NCBI RefSeq assembly: GCF_023684385.1
Contig: NZ_JAGSOJ010000001.1
Location: 1,387,146 to 1,451,145 of the forward strand
Length of the DNA stretch: 64,000 nucleotides
From: Oceanirhabdus seepicola
Lineage (GTDB): Bacteria; Bacillota; Clostridia; Clostridiales; Clostridiaceae
Direction of reading: 5' to 3'
The notes below the pieces were generated by a model. The model did no database searches. It had not been told where the DNA came from and was given only the letters and a program-made list of their open reading frames with translations. This document shows positions 42,653 to 52,135 of the stretch, piece by piece; within the stretch, counting starts at the first letter, position 1; each line of letters opens with the position of its first letter. Position numbers and translations under genes: made by a program.

Positions 42653-44023
42653 CTATAATCTCCAATACAGATATCCGTATTCCTCAGCTTCTTTCTTGTT
42701 AAGAATTCCTTTAACATCCACTAATACCATGTTTGATGTTTGCTCATCAACAGATTCTACTGCAACTTCTCTATATTTAAATTCTTCTTTTGAATGTCCT
42801 TTGAAAAATTTTCTGTATCTATCAAAATTCAACTCTTTGTATTGGTCATGCCCAACTGAAACTATAATTGCATCAACATCTTTTATCTCTTCTATATCTA
42901 CAAGTTCAATTCCATATTCTTCTCTTACTTCTTCTTTATCAGCCATGCAATCAGTTATCTTAATATCAACACCATATTCATTAAGCTCATTGATTATATC
43001 TATTACCTTAGTATTTCTTATATCTGGACAGTTTGCCTTAAATGTTAGTCCTAGTATACCAATCTTAGCTTTACTCACATTCTTTCCAGCTTTAATTAAA
43101 TTCTTAATAGTTTTCTCAGCTACAAATTTACCCATACCATCATTAACTTTTCTTCCTGCTGCAATAACCTTTGATTCATGTCCAAATCTCTCAGCCTGAT
43201 GTACAAGGTAGTATGGATCAACCCCTATACAGTGTCCTCCAACTAAACCTGGCTCAAACAACAAGAAGTTCCATTTTGTATTTGCTGCTGCAATAACTGA
43301 TTGAGTATCTATTCCCATTCTATCAAATATCATTGCAATTTCATTCATGAAAGCTATATTTAAATCTCTTTGTGAATTTTCTATTATTTTTGAAGCTTCA
43401 GCCACTTTTATACTCTCTGCTCTATGCACTCCTGCTTCAACTACAAGTTCATATACTTTAGCTATTATATCTAATGATTCCTCATCCATTCCTGATACTA
43501 CCTTAACGATGTTTTGTAATCTATGAACCTTATCTCCTGGATTTATTCTCTCCGGTGAATATCCAATTTTAAAGTCTACTCCACATTTTAATCCTGATTC
43601 TTCTTCAAGTATTGGAATACAAATCTCTTCAGTTAACCCTGGATATACTGTTGATTCATAAACAACAATTGATCCTTTTGTTAAATTTCTTCCTATTGTT
43701 TTAGAGGCTCCAATTACAGGTCTTAAGTCTGGAGTCTTATCCTCATTGGTTGGAGTAGGAACTGCAACGATGTGAAACTTAGCATCTTGTATTCTCTTCT
43801 CATCCCAACAAAAAACTGCTGTTGTATTCTTTACTGCTTCATTACCAACTTCCTCTGTCATATCTATTCCCTTATGGTACATTTCAACTTTCTCTCTATT
43901 CACATCAAACCCTATAACATCAACCTTTTCAGCAAAAGCTATCGCCAATGGCATACCTACATATCCAAGCCCAATTATAGATATCTTCTCTTCTCTGTTA
44001 ATAATTTTCTCGTATAAATTCAT
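42653..44023 (-). CDS. Nucleotide-sugar dehydrogenase (TviB/WecC-like)
   Basis: 456 residues. The NAD-binding start is ISIIGLGYVGMPLAIAFA, followed by VPTPTNEDKTPDL, YESTVYPGLTEE and GYSPERINPGD. The catalytic Cys is in GGHCIGVDPYYL, and the C-terminal domain has GLTFKANCPDIRNTKV. It oxidises a UDP-N-acetylhexosamine or UDP-hexose to the uronic acid in two NAD steps; the PERINPGDK pattern fits the UDP-HexNAc (TviB/VipA) branch. It is alone, without the usual epimerase partner. Probably feeds a capsule or surface glycan. Confidence 0.92.
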   Translation of the reverse strand: MNLYEKIINREEKISIIGLGYVGMPLAIAFAEKVDVIGFDVNREKVEMYHKGIDMTEEVGNEAVKNTTAVFCWDEKRIQDAKFHIVAVPTPTNEDKTPDLRPVIGASKTIGRNLTKGSIVVYESTVYPGLTEEICIPILEEESGLKCGVDFKIGYSPERINPGDKVHRLQNIVKVVSGMDEESLDIIAKVYELVVEAGVHRAESIKVAEASKIIENSQRDLNIAFMNEIAMIFDRMGIDTQSVIAAANTKWNFLLFEPGLVGGHCIGVDPYYLVHQAERFGHESKVIAAGRKVNDGMGKFVAEKTIKNLIKAGKNVSKAKIGILGLTFKANCPDIRNTKVIDIINELNEYGVDIKITDCMADKEEVREEYGIELVDIEEIKDVDAIIVSVGHDQYKELNFDRYRKFFKGHSKEEFKYREVAVESVDEQTSNMVLVDVKGILNKKEAEEYGYLYWRL

Positions 44024-44514
44024 TTAAATTCCCTCACTTATCATTAATTATATTAAATAATCCTTACATATTTCTATTTATAATTTCAAAACATAACTTT
44101 TCATAATCCTTGTACTATATTTTTATACCAATATTCCATTGGTATGGTCAACCTTTCCAAAGATATTGTTATAAAACTTTAATCTTTTCATTAAATTTAT
44201 TCAATTCTTTCACATTTCTTTACCATTTGGTTCAAAAAGAATCAAATTAGAAACCATTCTTTATGTTTGCCTTAGTTTACCAAAATTAACTTTTGATTAT
44301 TCAAGCTTGAAATATCCTATACTTATATATTAACTGTTTTTCCCATATAACTCAATCATTCCTTCTTGAAAAATACCTTAGTTTTTTGCTTGTTAACACA
44401 TAAATTCCATAACATATTGACTATTTTCAGTCATTATATTCAAAATAACATTTGTTTAACTTGTCTATTTTTTTACAAAGTTATTATCTATTGCTACTTA
44501 ACTGATAATTGTTG
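44024..44514. other. AT-rich intergenic stretch, nothing recognised
   Basis: No ORF with an RBS, no clear hairpin and no repeat was found here. Poly-T-rich and AT-rich sequence upstream of the nucleotide-sugar dehydrogenase. Promoters are likely but none could be assigned with confidence. Confidence 0.5.
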
Positions 44515-44600
44515 ATTGAAAGAATTTTTAACACCTACGATAATCAAAGACTTCGAGAAAAACAATATATTTTCAATAAAATAATTATTGTAACTCGAAA
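44515..44600 (+). pseudogene. Nudix gene 3' remnant
   Basis: Reads GATTGAAAGAATTTTTAA...GACTTCGAGAAAAA...TTTTCAAT and aligns with the 3' end of the intact Nudix gene at 46606-47028 (LKEFLIPEIINDFEKNNIFSI). Its terminator and about 60 bases beyond (to about 44700) also match 47040-47130. It is the end of a lost upstream copy of the Nudix gene. Confidence 0.75.
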
Positions 44601-44608
44601 TAAGTTTT

Positions 44609-44645
44609 AAGGGTAGATAAGACAAGCTTTATCTACCCTTTTAAA
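44609..44645 (+). terminator. Terminator of the lost Nudix copy
   Basis: AAGGGTAGATAA and TTATCTACCCTT form a perfect 12-bp stem followed by TTAAAA. Homologous to the hairpin at 47045-47079. Confidence 0.8.
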
Positions 44646-44845
44646 ACTACTCTCAGAATTTTGTTCAAAGATCACCGCAATTCTTATTTTCATTTTTCTT
44701 AGTACTTTTTTTCAAATCAATCACAATTACTATTTTATATACTATTTTGTAATATGATGTTATAATATCTATGTTTTGCAAATTCAACTTTACAAAGTGG
44801 ATTTAATCAAAATCTTAATTCAGATAAGACTAAGGAGTGATAGAC

Positions 44846-45679
44846 ATGAGTGAAGCTGTAAATACTGAATTAATTCATGAGGAAGGAAGATCTTTAATAA
44901 GTGTGATTCTATTATTTATTAAATTAGAATTACTAACAAATTTAGTAGCTTCTCCTTTTATAATAATTTCATTTGTTCTAGACGACTATAAACTATATGA
45001 GGCATGTATGTTTGTAGAGATAATAGGATTAATACTTTCCTATTTTTATGTAGTATCTAAGCATTGTAAAAAAGAAAAATTTAAAATAAGAGTAAAACAA
45101 AAATTCCCAATTAGATTTCTTGTGTATATGCTTTTAATTCAAATTAGCTATACATTATTATATGAGACTACACTAGGTGCTTTTCTTAATAGATTTGAGG
45201 TAAGTAAAAACTTAATAGAGTCAGGTGAATTATGGAATTCTGCTGTAATCTTTGGATCTATAAGTGTATGTATAATTGGTCCAATAGTTGAGGAACTTTT
45301 GTATAGAGGTGTTTTGTTAGAGCATATGAGAAAAAGGTACAACCCTCTTGTAGCTGTGTTAGTATCCTCTTTGTTTTTTGGCATAGTGCACGGTAATCTA
45401 CATCAAGGAGTTGGATCATTCTTTTTTGGATTATGTCTTGGAATAGTCTACGTAAAAACTAATTCTATACTTGCTAGTATATTTTTGCATATGGTAAACA
45501 ACTCCTTATATACGTTTACTAACTATCCTTTTGTTGATATTCATGCAATGGCTCCTGTAGTAATAATTATATCTTTAGCTTTATTAGTTATCTCTTTACT
45601 ACTTATAAGTAAGACTAAAATAGATGAAAGTAAGAAGTTCAATTTTAGATTCTTGGAAAAACATAATCTAGCGCAATAG
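44846..45679 (+). CDS. CPBP (CAAX-type) intramembrane metalloprotease
   Basis: 277 residues from ATG 44846 (AAGGAG 8 bases upstream; GTG 44837 overlaps it). Six to eight membrane helices. The active-site blocks are complete: EELLYRG (motif 1, EExxxR), FFGIVHG (motif 2, FxxxH) and HMVNNSL (motif 3, HxxxN/B). CPBP proteases process prenylated proteins or exported peptides and in Firmicutes often act in bacteriocin maturation or immunity. It is a tandem duplicate of the next gene. Confidence 0.92.
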   Translation: MSEAVNTELIHEEGRSLISVILLFIKLELLTNLVASPFIIISFVLDDYKLYEACMFVEIIGLILSYFYVVSKHCKKEKFKIRVKQKFPIRFLVYMLLIQISYTLLYETTLGAFLNRFEVSKNLIESGELWNSAVIFGSISVCIIGPIVEELLYRGVLLEHMRKRYNPLVAVLVSSLFFGIVHGNLHQGVGSFFFGLCLGIVYVKTNSILASIFLHMVNNSLYTFTNYPFVDIHAMAPVVIIISLALLVISLLLISKTKIDESKKFNFRFLEKHNLAQ

Positions 45680-45697
45680 GACAGAGGAGTGATTGAC

Positions 45698-46531
45698 ATG
45701 AGTGAAATTACAAACAATGATTTATCTAATAAGGATGGAAGGTCTTTAATTGGTGTAATTCTGTTATATATTAAATTAGAATTACTAATACTATTAGTAA
45801 GCCTACCTTTTATATTAGCTTCATATATTCTAAAAGATTATATACCATATGAAGCTTGTAGATTTATTGAAATAATAGGATTAATATTTTCCCATTTATG
45901 TGTGATATATCTTCACTGTAAAAAAGAAAATTTCAAGATAAAAGTAAATCAAAAATTACCAATTAAATTTTATGTATATATACTTTTATTTCGACTTAGT
46001 TATGGTTTGTTATATGATAGTACTATAGGTGCTTTTCTTTATACATTTGAGCCAAGTAAAACTATAACTGAAAGAATGACTTCCATAGCATCTGGTAATA
46101 TCTTTCCAATTATCAGTGCATGTTTAATTGCTCCAATAGTTGAAGAACTTTTGTTTAGAGGTGTGTTCTTAGAGTATCTTAGGAAAAAATCTAGCTGCAT
46201 TACTGCCGTTTTAATATCATCTTTATTTTTTGGTTTAACACATTTTAATCTACATCAAGGGGTCGGAGCATTCTTTTCCGGATTATTTTTAGGATTTATA
46301 TATCTAAAAACAAATTCATTACTTCCATGCATATTTCTTCATATGGCACATAATTCTTTTGTTGTATTGATTACTTATTTTTCTATCTACCCTAATGAAA
46401 TATCTCCTATTATAATAATTATATCAGCAGGGTTATTAGTTATATCTTTACTGCTTATAAATAGGACTAAAATAGATGAAAGTAAGAAGTTTAATTTTAG
46501 ATTCTTAGAAAAACATAATCTTGTTCAATAA
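45698..46531 (+). CDS. CPBP intramembrane metalloprotease, tandem paralogue
   Basis: 277 residues from ATG 45698 (GAGGAG about 9 bases upstream). EELLFRG, FFGLTHF and HMAHNSF are the three active-site blocks. It shares the KKENFKIK, KFNFRFLEKHNL and start MSE patterns with the preceding gene, and is about 60 percent identical by eye. 18 bases separate the two, so they are co-transcribed and followed by the Nudix gene. Confidence 0.92.
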   Translation: MSEITNNDLSNKDGRSLIGVILLYIKLELLILLVSLPFILASYILKDYIPYEACRFIEIIGLIFSHLCVIYLHCKKENFKIKVNQKLPIKFYVYILLFRLSYGLLYDSTIGAFLYTFEPSKTITERMTSIASGNIFPIISACLIAPIVEELLFRGVFLEYLRKKSSCITAVLISSLFFGLTHFNLHQGVGAFFSGLFLGFIYLKTNSLLPCIFLHMAHNSFVVLITYFSIYPNEISPIIIIISAGLLVISLLLINRTKIDESKKFNFRFLEKHNLVQ

Positions 46532-46605
46532 ATAAATCTAAATTAATTCAATAAAGAGAGACAAGCTTACATGTTTTTCTCTCTTTGAATGGGTAGGTGA
46601 AGTAA

Positions 46606-47028
46606 ATGTCAGATAAAAATAACATAGTAGTTGCTGTTAAAGGTCTCATCTTAAACAAAGGAAAAATATTAATTATTAAACGTGCTTATGATGACGAAGT
46701 TAGTCCTGGGGATTGGGAATGTGTTGGTGGTAAGATTGAGTTCGGAGAAAATTTAGAAAATGCTCTTATAAGAGAAATTAAGGAGGAGGTTGGTCTTACT
46801 GTTACTGTGGAAAAACTTTTATATGCCACAACCTTTAAAACTAATCCAACTAGACAAGTTGTTATTATTACATATTTATGTAGGAGTACTGAAGATACAG
46901 TTATACTATCAGATGAACATATAGAATATAAATGGGCTACAAAAGACCGATTGAAAGAATTTTTAATACCAGAGATAATCAACGACTTCGAGAAAAATAA
47001 TATTTTTTCAATAGGAGAGCTATTGTAG
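46606..47028 (+). CDS. Nudix hydrolase (MutT-like)
   Basis: 140 residues. The Nudix box GGKIEFGENLENALIREIKEEVGL (about 45-68) is complete. The first strand is VAVKGLILNKGKILIIKRA, typical of 8-oxo-dGTPase-like and related pyrophosphatases. The RBS is a weak GGGTAGGTGA before ATG 46606. It follows two CPBP genes, and a 3' remnant of a second copy lies before them (44515-44600), so the locus was once duplicated. Confidence 0.9.
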   Translation: MSDKNNIVVAVKGLILNKGKILIIKRAYDDEVSPGDWECVGGKIEFGENLENALIREIKEEVGLTVTVEKLLYATTFKTNPTRQVVIITYLCRSTEDTVILSDEHIEYKWATKDRLKEFLIPEIINDFEKNNIFSIGELL

Positions 47029-47044
47029 TAAACGCTTATAAAAA

Positions 47045-47079
47045 AGAGTAGATAAGACAAGCCTTATCTACCCTTTTTA
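47045..47079. terminator. Terminator after Nudix gene
   Basis: AGAGTAGATAAG and CTTATCTACCCT pair around ACAAGC, followed by TTTTTAA on plus and TCTTTTTAT on minus. Convergent with the gene ending at 47141. Confidence 0.8.
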
Positions 47080-47140
47080 AATTACTCTCTGGATGTTGTT
47101 CAAAGAACTCTGTAATTCTTATTTGCAATATATGTTACAT

Positions 47141-47647
47141 TTACACTGCCTTCTCTAAGGTTAATAACTCTTTAATTAAACAGCTAGTCTTCTCAAATGT
47201 TAAAGGCTTTCTTATTTTTCTGTAATATTCTAAAGATACACCTACCACATCTAATAATAACCTAGATTCCATTAACTCTATATCAGATAGTTTAAGAAGC
47301 TTGCATATTGCCATATCTGAATGTCCTTGATTACAATAAATCTCTCTTAAGTCAGCCTTCATCTGATTGATTTTAGATGGTTTAGTATATAATCCTACCT
47401 GTTTCCCATCAAGTCTTTCAAAAATATAACCTTTCTGATTTACTATAACTTCTATATCTTTTTTTTGAGATATTACGTCAAGCATTATTAACTCTATCAT
47501 GTTCATGTTAATAATCTCAACCTTTCCATCTCTTAATTCCAATATTTCTATTCCATGAAAGAAATGTCCGTTATCGGTATACTTCTTTCTAAAATTATCT
47601 TCTCCTATTAATTCTAGTTCCTTTTGTAATGTCTGATTTACATGCAT
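47141..47647 (-). CDS. Hypothetical protein, 168 residues
   Basis: No family recognised. The N-terminal part (HFFHGIEILELRDGKVEIINMNMIELIMLDVISQKKDIEVIVN) looks like a small alpha/beta domain, and the C-terminal 90 residues are helical (SDMAICKLLKLSDIELMESRLLLDVVGVSLEYYRKI), suggestive of a regulatory or binding domain. GGAGGGATGACTAA gives a fair RBS for ATG 47647. It is a single-gene unit, with a terminator on one side and a family-2 repeat remnant on the other. Confidence 0.7.
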   Translation of the reverse strand: MHVNQTLQKELELIGEDNFRKKYTDNGHFFHGIEILELRDGKVEIINMNMIELIMLDVISQKKDIEVIVNQKGYIFERLDGKQVGLYTKPSKINQMKADLREIYCNQGHSDMAICKLLKLSDIELMESRLLLDVVGVSLEYYRKIRKPLTFEKTSCLIKELLTLEKAV

Positions 47648-47669
47648 TTAGTCATCCCTCCATATTTAA

Positions 47670-47726
47670 GGCATATTCAAATAAATAACCGTTGAATCTT
47701 TGATTTGTTATTTATTTTCATATACC
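47670..47726. repeat. MITE-like repeat family 2, internally deleted copy
   Basis: 57 bp: GGCATATTCAAATAAATAAC at one end and, inverted, GGTATATGAAAATAAATAAC at the other, joined by about 17 bases. Both ends are kept and the hairpin core is lost. Confidence 0.75.
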
Positions 47727-47879
47727 TAGCAAGCACTTATATTCACTTAAGCAAGGAGGATTAAACCTTACCCTGAGAAAGCTTACTATAGTCACCTTTA
47801 AGTATAGCATATCTTTTGTTTGGATTTAATCACATTCATATTCAAATCTCTTTTAGGTTAACTTTAGTTACATACTCCT

Positions 47880-48572
47880 CTAACAAAACTCATTCACTGT
47901 TTCCATTGCAACTTCTTGGAGAAATAGCGCTCTCTCATAAGGTATATCAAAAGTATATTCTAGTCCAATTGGATTTTCATTTAGCAATATGCCATAGAAT
48001 ACACATGCAGCTAAGTACGTCCCATCTTCATTCGGATGACTATTATCTTCATCCCATAAATTTATAGTATCGTCCTTTTGTAATGCTCTCTTCCACGCTA
48101 GTCCAACCGGTGAAACCATAGAATCAATCTCCTGTGCTATTTTTGTATATCCGATTTTCAAAGCTTCTTGTGTACTCTCAAAATTCTCGAATCCATTTTC
48201 AGTATCCCCATATCGCCTTCCCCAAGTCATAAACAAAACTGTCTTCGCCGCTATTTGTTTCGCCTTATTATTAAGCATTCTTACACTTGGATACATCTTT
48301 TCTTCCCGTTCTTTTTCAATTGCAGGGATTTGGCTTTGCTCTTGCAAAACAATATAGTCCCATTTATTCTCTTTAAATTTGAGATTAACCACCTCACTAA
48401 GCGGATTTCGCTCTTCCAAAAAGTCTTCTAATGTGGCTCCACCTTTTGTAACAGAGTCAACAGTTAAATTATAGCCTCTCTCTCCAGCTAATTGTGATAA
48501 TACCTTTGGCAAGTCATTCATATAAGTATAACTGTTACCAATAAATAATATTGTCTTTTCTAAGTTCTTCAT
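47880..48572 (-). CDS. DUF4886-like SGNH hydrolase
   Basis: 230 residues. ILFIGNSYTYMNDLP is block I with the nucleophile Ser (GNS). KGGATL carries the Gly of block II, and WDYIVLQEQSQIP follows. WDEDNSHPNEDGTYLAA carries the catalytic D-x-x-H (block V). This SGNH order and the NSYT start are typical of DUF4886. It is predicted to be an esterase or acetyl-hydrolase acting on small or sugar esters. Cytosolic, no signal peptide. Confidence 0.82.
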   Translation of the reverse strand: MKNLEKTILFIGNSYTYMNDLPKVLSQLAGERGYNLTVDSVTKGGATLEDFLEERNPLSEVVNLKFKENKWDYIVLQEQSQIPAIEKEREEKMYPSVRMLNNKAKQIAAKTVLFMTWGRRYGDTENGFENFESTQEALKIGYTKIAQEIDSMVSPVGLAWKRALQKDDTINLWDEDNSHPNEDGTYLAACVFYGILLNENPIGLEYTFDIPYERALFLQEVAMETVNEFC

Positions 48573-48686
48573 CTATATTCCTCACTTTTTATTTATCAAA
48601 TCTCACTTTCACTTATCTCTTTACAGCAATTTACACACAATTAAAATCATAAAATTTCTATATATTTGGGACAAACATTACTAAAA

Positions 48687-48756
48687 GGGAACGGTTCATA
48701 ATGAGTTAAGATTTACTTGTAGACTTTTTCTAATCACAACTTTTTATGAACCGTCC
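48687..48756. repeat. RAYT-linked palindrome, degenerate full copy 6
   Basis: GGGAACGGTTCATAA...TTTATGAACCGTCC with one extra A in the left arm. A GGGACAAA box lies 18 bases to the left. Confidence 0.8.
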
Positions 48757-48872
48757 TTGGTTTATCTACTTTAAATCCTAGTTCTATTTATAGAGCTATA
48801 TGAATAACATCCGTAACTCTCGTACCATTCACTTAGGGATATCGCTATGTATATGTATAACTCCTCCCCTTA

Positions 48873-49835
48873 CTATAATACTTCTTCAAGTGTAGGTAGT
48901 GCTGAAATTGCCCCAAGTTTAGTACACACTATAGCTCCCACCTTGTTTGCAAAAGTTGTTATTTCAACTAGTTTATCGAAATCCTCCCTAACTTTTTTGC
49001 AATCACTGATATTGCTTAATTGATATAGATACGCTCCCACAAAAGCATCTCCTGCCCCTGTTGAATCTATTGATTTTATCTTTATACTCTTAACTATTCC
49101 ACTCTCAATACCATTTGAAATGAATGTTCCATCCTTCCCTAAAGTAACACATACTATCCCTGCACCTAGCCTGTGGAATTCTTCTACACCCTGTTCAAGA
49201 TTTTCTTTCTCACTAATAATCTCCAATTCCTCATGGCTAACTTTAATAAAGTCAGCTCGCTTTATGCACTTTCTTGAAACTTCAATAAACTCCGATAGTC
49301 TTCCTTTCCATAAATCCACTCTGTAATTAGGATCAAAGGAAAAGAAAATATCCCTATCATAAGCTATATCCATAACCTTTAAGTAAGTTTCTTTACTATC
49401 GCCACCTAGAAGAGCAGTTGCCGATCCAAAGTGTAGAATTTTAGCTTCTTTTATCTTATCCAAATCAATCTCATCATATTGCAGGAACTCATCAGCCCCT
49501 CTGTTGAATACAAAATCTCTTTCCCCATCATCTTTTAAGGATACAAAAGCTAATGTTGTATTTTTCTCTTTATCCATAATAAGCATGTCAGTATTGACAC
49601 CCTCTTTATCTAATGTTTCCTTTAAGAATACCCCAAAAGGATCAGCACCAACCTTTCCAATAAACGCAGCTTCTCCACCTAACTTTGAAATTGCAGCTGT
49701 AACATTCGCAGGCGCTCCCCCAGCCTTCTTTATAAAATTAATTCCTTCTGATAAATCAACCTTTCTATCTGAACAAATAAAATCTATCAACAATTCACCA
49801 ACACATATAATATTTTTATTTTTAATTCTAATCAC
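48873..49835 (-). CDS. PfkB-family sugar kinase (fructokinase-like)
   Basis: 320 residues. [11 protein letters not shown] opens the family. [16 protein letters not shown] is PfkB signature 1. [17 protein letters not shown] carries the anion hole and catalytic Asp (GAGD). ATP is used to phosphorylate a sugar, most likely fructose or a related ketose; the substrate is not certain. The start is a GTG at 49835 whose RBS (GGAGA) is very close, so the true start is somewhat uncertain. Palindromes lie on both sides (48687 and 49890). Confidence 0.88.
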   Translation of the reverse strand: MIRIKNKNIICVGELLIDFICSDRKVDLSEGINFIKKAGGAPANVTAAISKLGGEAAFIGKVGADPFGVFLKETLDKEGVNTDMLIMDKEKNTTLAFVSLKDDGERDFVFNRGADEFLQYDEIDLDKIKEAKILHFGSATALLGGDSKETYLKVMDIAYDRDIFFSFDPNYRVDLWKGRLSEFIEVSRKCIKRADFIKVSHEELEIISEKENLEQGVEEFHRLGAGIVCVTLGKDGTFISNGIESGIVKSIKIKSIDSTGAGDAFVGAYLYQLSNISDCKKVREDFDKLVEITTFANKVGAIVCTKLGAISALPTLEEVL

Positions 49836-49889
49836 TCTCCATTTTACTCTCTATTCTAAAGTGTGTAGCTTATTTATATACCAAGTTAA

Positions 49890-50023
49890 GGGACGGTTCA
49901 TAAATATTTATACTCTGTTCTTTGGACAAGTCATATCAAAACATATAGTTTTTTTTTCATTTCTTATGTTAATCGGAACAAATCCTACTTATTCCATCAC
50001 CCGTATTTTTATGAACCGTCCCC
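49890..50023. repeat. RAYT-linked palindrome, full copy 7 (long)
   Basis: GGGACGGTTCATAA...TTTATGAACCGTCCC. At about 134 bp this is the longest copy, with GGACAAGTC inside and TTGTCC at the right flank. A CCAAGTTA box precedes the left arm. Confidence 0.9.
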
Positions 50024-50277
50024 TGCTCGTTATCCTTGTCCATTTTAAATACTTAATGTATGTGAATCAACCTTTTTTTCATAACCCACTGGGTAATGTT
50101 AATCTACAAGTAAAATATATACAATAACAGTATATATTCTACATAGATTTTATAAGTTAAAATAAAGTTACAGAAATTGTCTAATAAATTGATACTCCTA
50201 TAGCTTTGTTAGAAAATCATATAAATTGTGATTCATATGTAATCATCGGGAGTTTATTGAACAACCATTACATATAA

Positions 50278-50349
50278 GGGGACGGTTCATCAAAAGTTGT
50301 GGATTAGCTTGTACTATCTGCTAATCTTAACTTCTTATGAACCGTCCCC
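50278..50349. repeat. RAYT-linked palindrome, full copy 8
   Basis: GGGGACGGTTCATCAAAAG...CTTCTTATGAACCGTCCCC. Interior TAGCTTGTACTATCTGCTAA is shared exactly with copy 9 at 52055. The two flank the chemoreceptor gene. Confidence 0.93.
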
Positions 50350-50384
50350 TACTTAATTTTGCTTGTCCAGTCTATCGTTTCTTA

Positions 50385-50403
50385 AAACTTATGAACCGTC
50401 CCT
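50385..50403. repeat. RAYT-linked palindrome, solo right arm
   Basis: AAAACTTATGAACCGTCCC, 35 bases right of copy 8. The remaining sequence of 49836-50533 between the palindromes has no gene I can support. Confidence 0.8.
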
Positions 50404-50533
50404 ATTCTTTCTTACCTCATATACTTCCTTTAATTACTTATTATTTACCAATTAGAAAATATTCTATGAAATGCGTAAAAATATTTAAAATAATTACGAT
50501 AATAATATTAATACTAATGAGGAGTGATTAATT

Positions 50534-52030
50534 ATGGAAAGAATTGACGTTTTTAAGAAGAATCAGCTTGAAATTAATCAATTTATAGTAAAAATTTTAA
50601 AATTAGCATTTGTTTTATTAGCAGCAGATATTGTGTTTCTTTTTATAAGAGATAAAGGGATACAAGTGAATTTAATGAGAATACTTTTTTATTCGCAACT
50701 TATTATTCTCCTAGCACCAATATTAATATATAAACGTTTAAAAAATAAATTTATATTCAAGAATATATCTTCATTTTTTTTGCAATTATGTTGTTTTATT
50801 ATATTTCTGACTAGTGGTATATCAACAGTATTAATTTGGATTTTACCTATATCCTTAGCTGGACTTTATAACGACTACAAATTTGCAAAAAAGGTAGTCT
50901 TAACTACAGTTCCATTGATAATTTTGTCAATGTTTTTATTGGTATCTCTCACACCATACTCTTTAAGCTTACAGAATTACAATGATGCTTTTCAAAATTC
51001 AGTATTTATAATTTTTCAATTAATTCTAATAGGCGAAATAACTATTTTTACATCTAAAATGAACAATAAAGCAATAACAGAAAGTGAAAAAATGAGATTG
51101 GAAATTAATAATGTTCTAAAAAAAACATTAGATTCATCAAAGTTATTAAGTGATGATGTTGATATACTCAATAATAATATGAATACTGCAAATACATCTA
51201 TTGAAGATATAAGTGTTTCTATTCAGAATATTGTTAGTAAATCCAATAACTTTGTGAATCACATTAATAATACAGAGAAAGCTGTGGATAAAATCGGAAA
51301 ATATATTATAGAAGTACAAGGTAAAATGGGAGAGATTATTGAGGAAAGTATTGATGTATCTACATATTCAAATGAAAATAAAAATAAACTTGTAGAAATA
51401 ACTGAAGAAATTGAGAAAACAAAAGAATTTGCTGAAAAGTCATCTGAAGCTGTTAAAACCTTAATATATAGCAGTAAAGAAATAAAAGAAACTGTAGATT
51501 TTATCGAAAATATTTCTAAGAAGACTAACCTTTTAGCATTAAATGCATCTATAGAAGCAGCCAGATCTGGAGAAGCTGGAAAAGGATTCGCCGTCGTTGC
51601 AGAGGAAATAAAAAAACTTTCAACACAATCAGAGGAAGCTACTCAGAGAATAGGCGATATACTAACAAATATTACATATGATATAACTGAAGTTGAATCG
51701 TCTATAAATAAAAACACTAATATAGTTCATGATAATATTAAGTTTATAAAAGAAAGTGTATCTGGGTTTGATAATATGTTTAACTTACAGAATAAGATAA
51801 TTAACAATATTGAAGACAGCAGTATGGTAATGGGTCAATTGAGTCAAAGTGGATCAGATATCAATATAATCATAGATAACCTTAAAAATATCAATGAACT
51901 AAATCATAACGAACTTAGCGAAATATCTGCCTTAATTGAAGAAGTCAATGAAAGTTATAGTGAAATAGCTCATCGTACAAATAATATTAATAATAAAGCT
52001 ACAGAATTAGCATCAATGAAAAGTAATTAA
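50534..52030 (+). CDS. Chemoreceptor-like protein with multi-helix membrane N-terminus
   Basis: 498 residues. The N-terminal 180 residues hold about six membrane helices (e.g. [14 protein letters not shown] and [15 protein letters not shown]) with no large outer domain. A cytosolic coiled coil with the receptor tip [32 protein letters not shown] follows, which binds CheA/CheW. It may sense a membrane-embedded or internal cue. GGAG 9 bases before ATG 50534 supports the start. Enclosed by palindrome copies 8 and 9. Confidence 0.88.
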   Translation: MERIDVFKKNQLEINQFIVKILKLAFVLLAADIVFLFIRDKGIQVNLMRILFYSQLIILLAPILIYKRLKNKFIFKNISSFFLQLCCFIIFLTSGISTVLIWILPISLAGLYNDYKFAKKVVLTTVPLIILSMFLLVSLTPYSLSLQNYNDAFQNSVFIIFQLILIGEITIFTSKMNNKAITESEKMRLEINNVLKKTLDSSKLLSDDVDILNNNMNTANTSIEDISVSIQNIVSKSNNFVNHINNTEKAVDKIGKYIIEVQGKMGEIIEESIDVSTYSNENKNKLVEITEEIEKTKEFAEKSSEAVKTLIYSSKEIKETVDFIENISKKTNLLALNASIEAARSGEAGKGFAVVAEEIKKLSTQSEEATQRIGDILTNITYDITEVESSINKNTNIVHDNIKFIKESVSGFDNMFNLQNKIINNIEDSSMVMGQLSQSGSDINIIIDNLKNINELNHNELSEISALIEEVNESYSEIAHRTNNINNKATELASMKSN

Positions 52031-52054
52031 TAATATATTGTTATAATTTTTCAA

Positions 52055-52123
52055 GGGACGGTTCATTAAAAGTTGTAATTAGCTTGTACTATCTGCTAAT
52101 CTTAACTTCTTATGAACCGTCCC
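52055..52123. repeat. RAYT-linked palindrome, full copy 9
   Basis: GGGACGGTTCATTAAAAG...CTTCTTATGAACCGTCCC, nearly identical inside to copy 8 and followed by TAGTTTGTCC. Confidence 0.93.
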
Positions 52124-52135
52124 TAGTTTGTCCTT

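Noticed and set aside
42696..43199. 167-residue plus-strand ORF
   Set aside because: Ser-rich antisense shadow of the nucleotide-sugar dehydrogenase gene.
49504..50127. 207-residue plus-strand ORF opposite the sugar kinase gene
   Set aside because: It is a shadow of the PfkB gene on the other strand running into a palindrome. Composition and lack of an RBS rule it out.
50278..52123. Composite transposon made of two insertion sequences
   Set aside because: The flanking palindromes are 69-72 bp with no transposase. At most a non-autonomous cassette.
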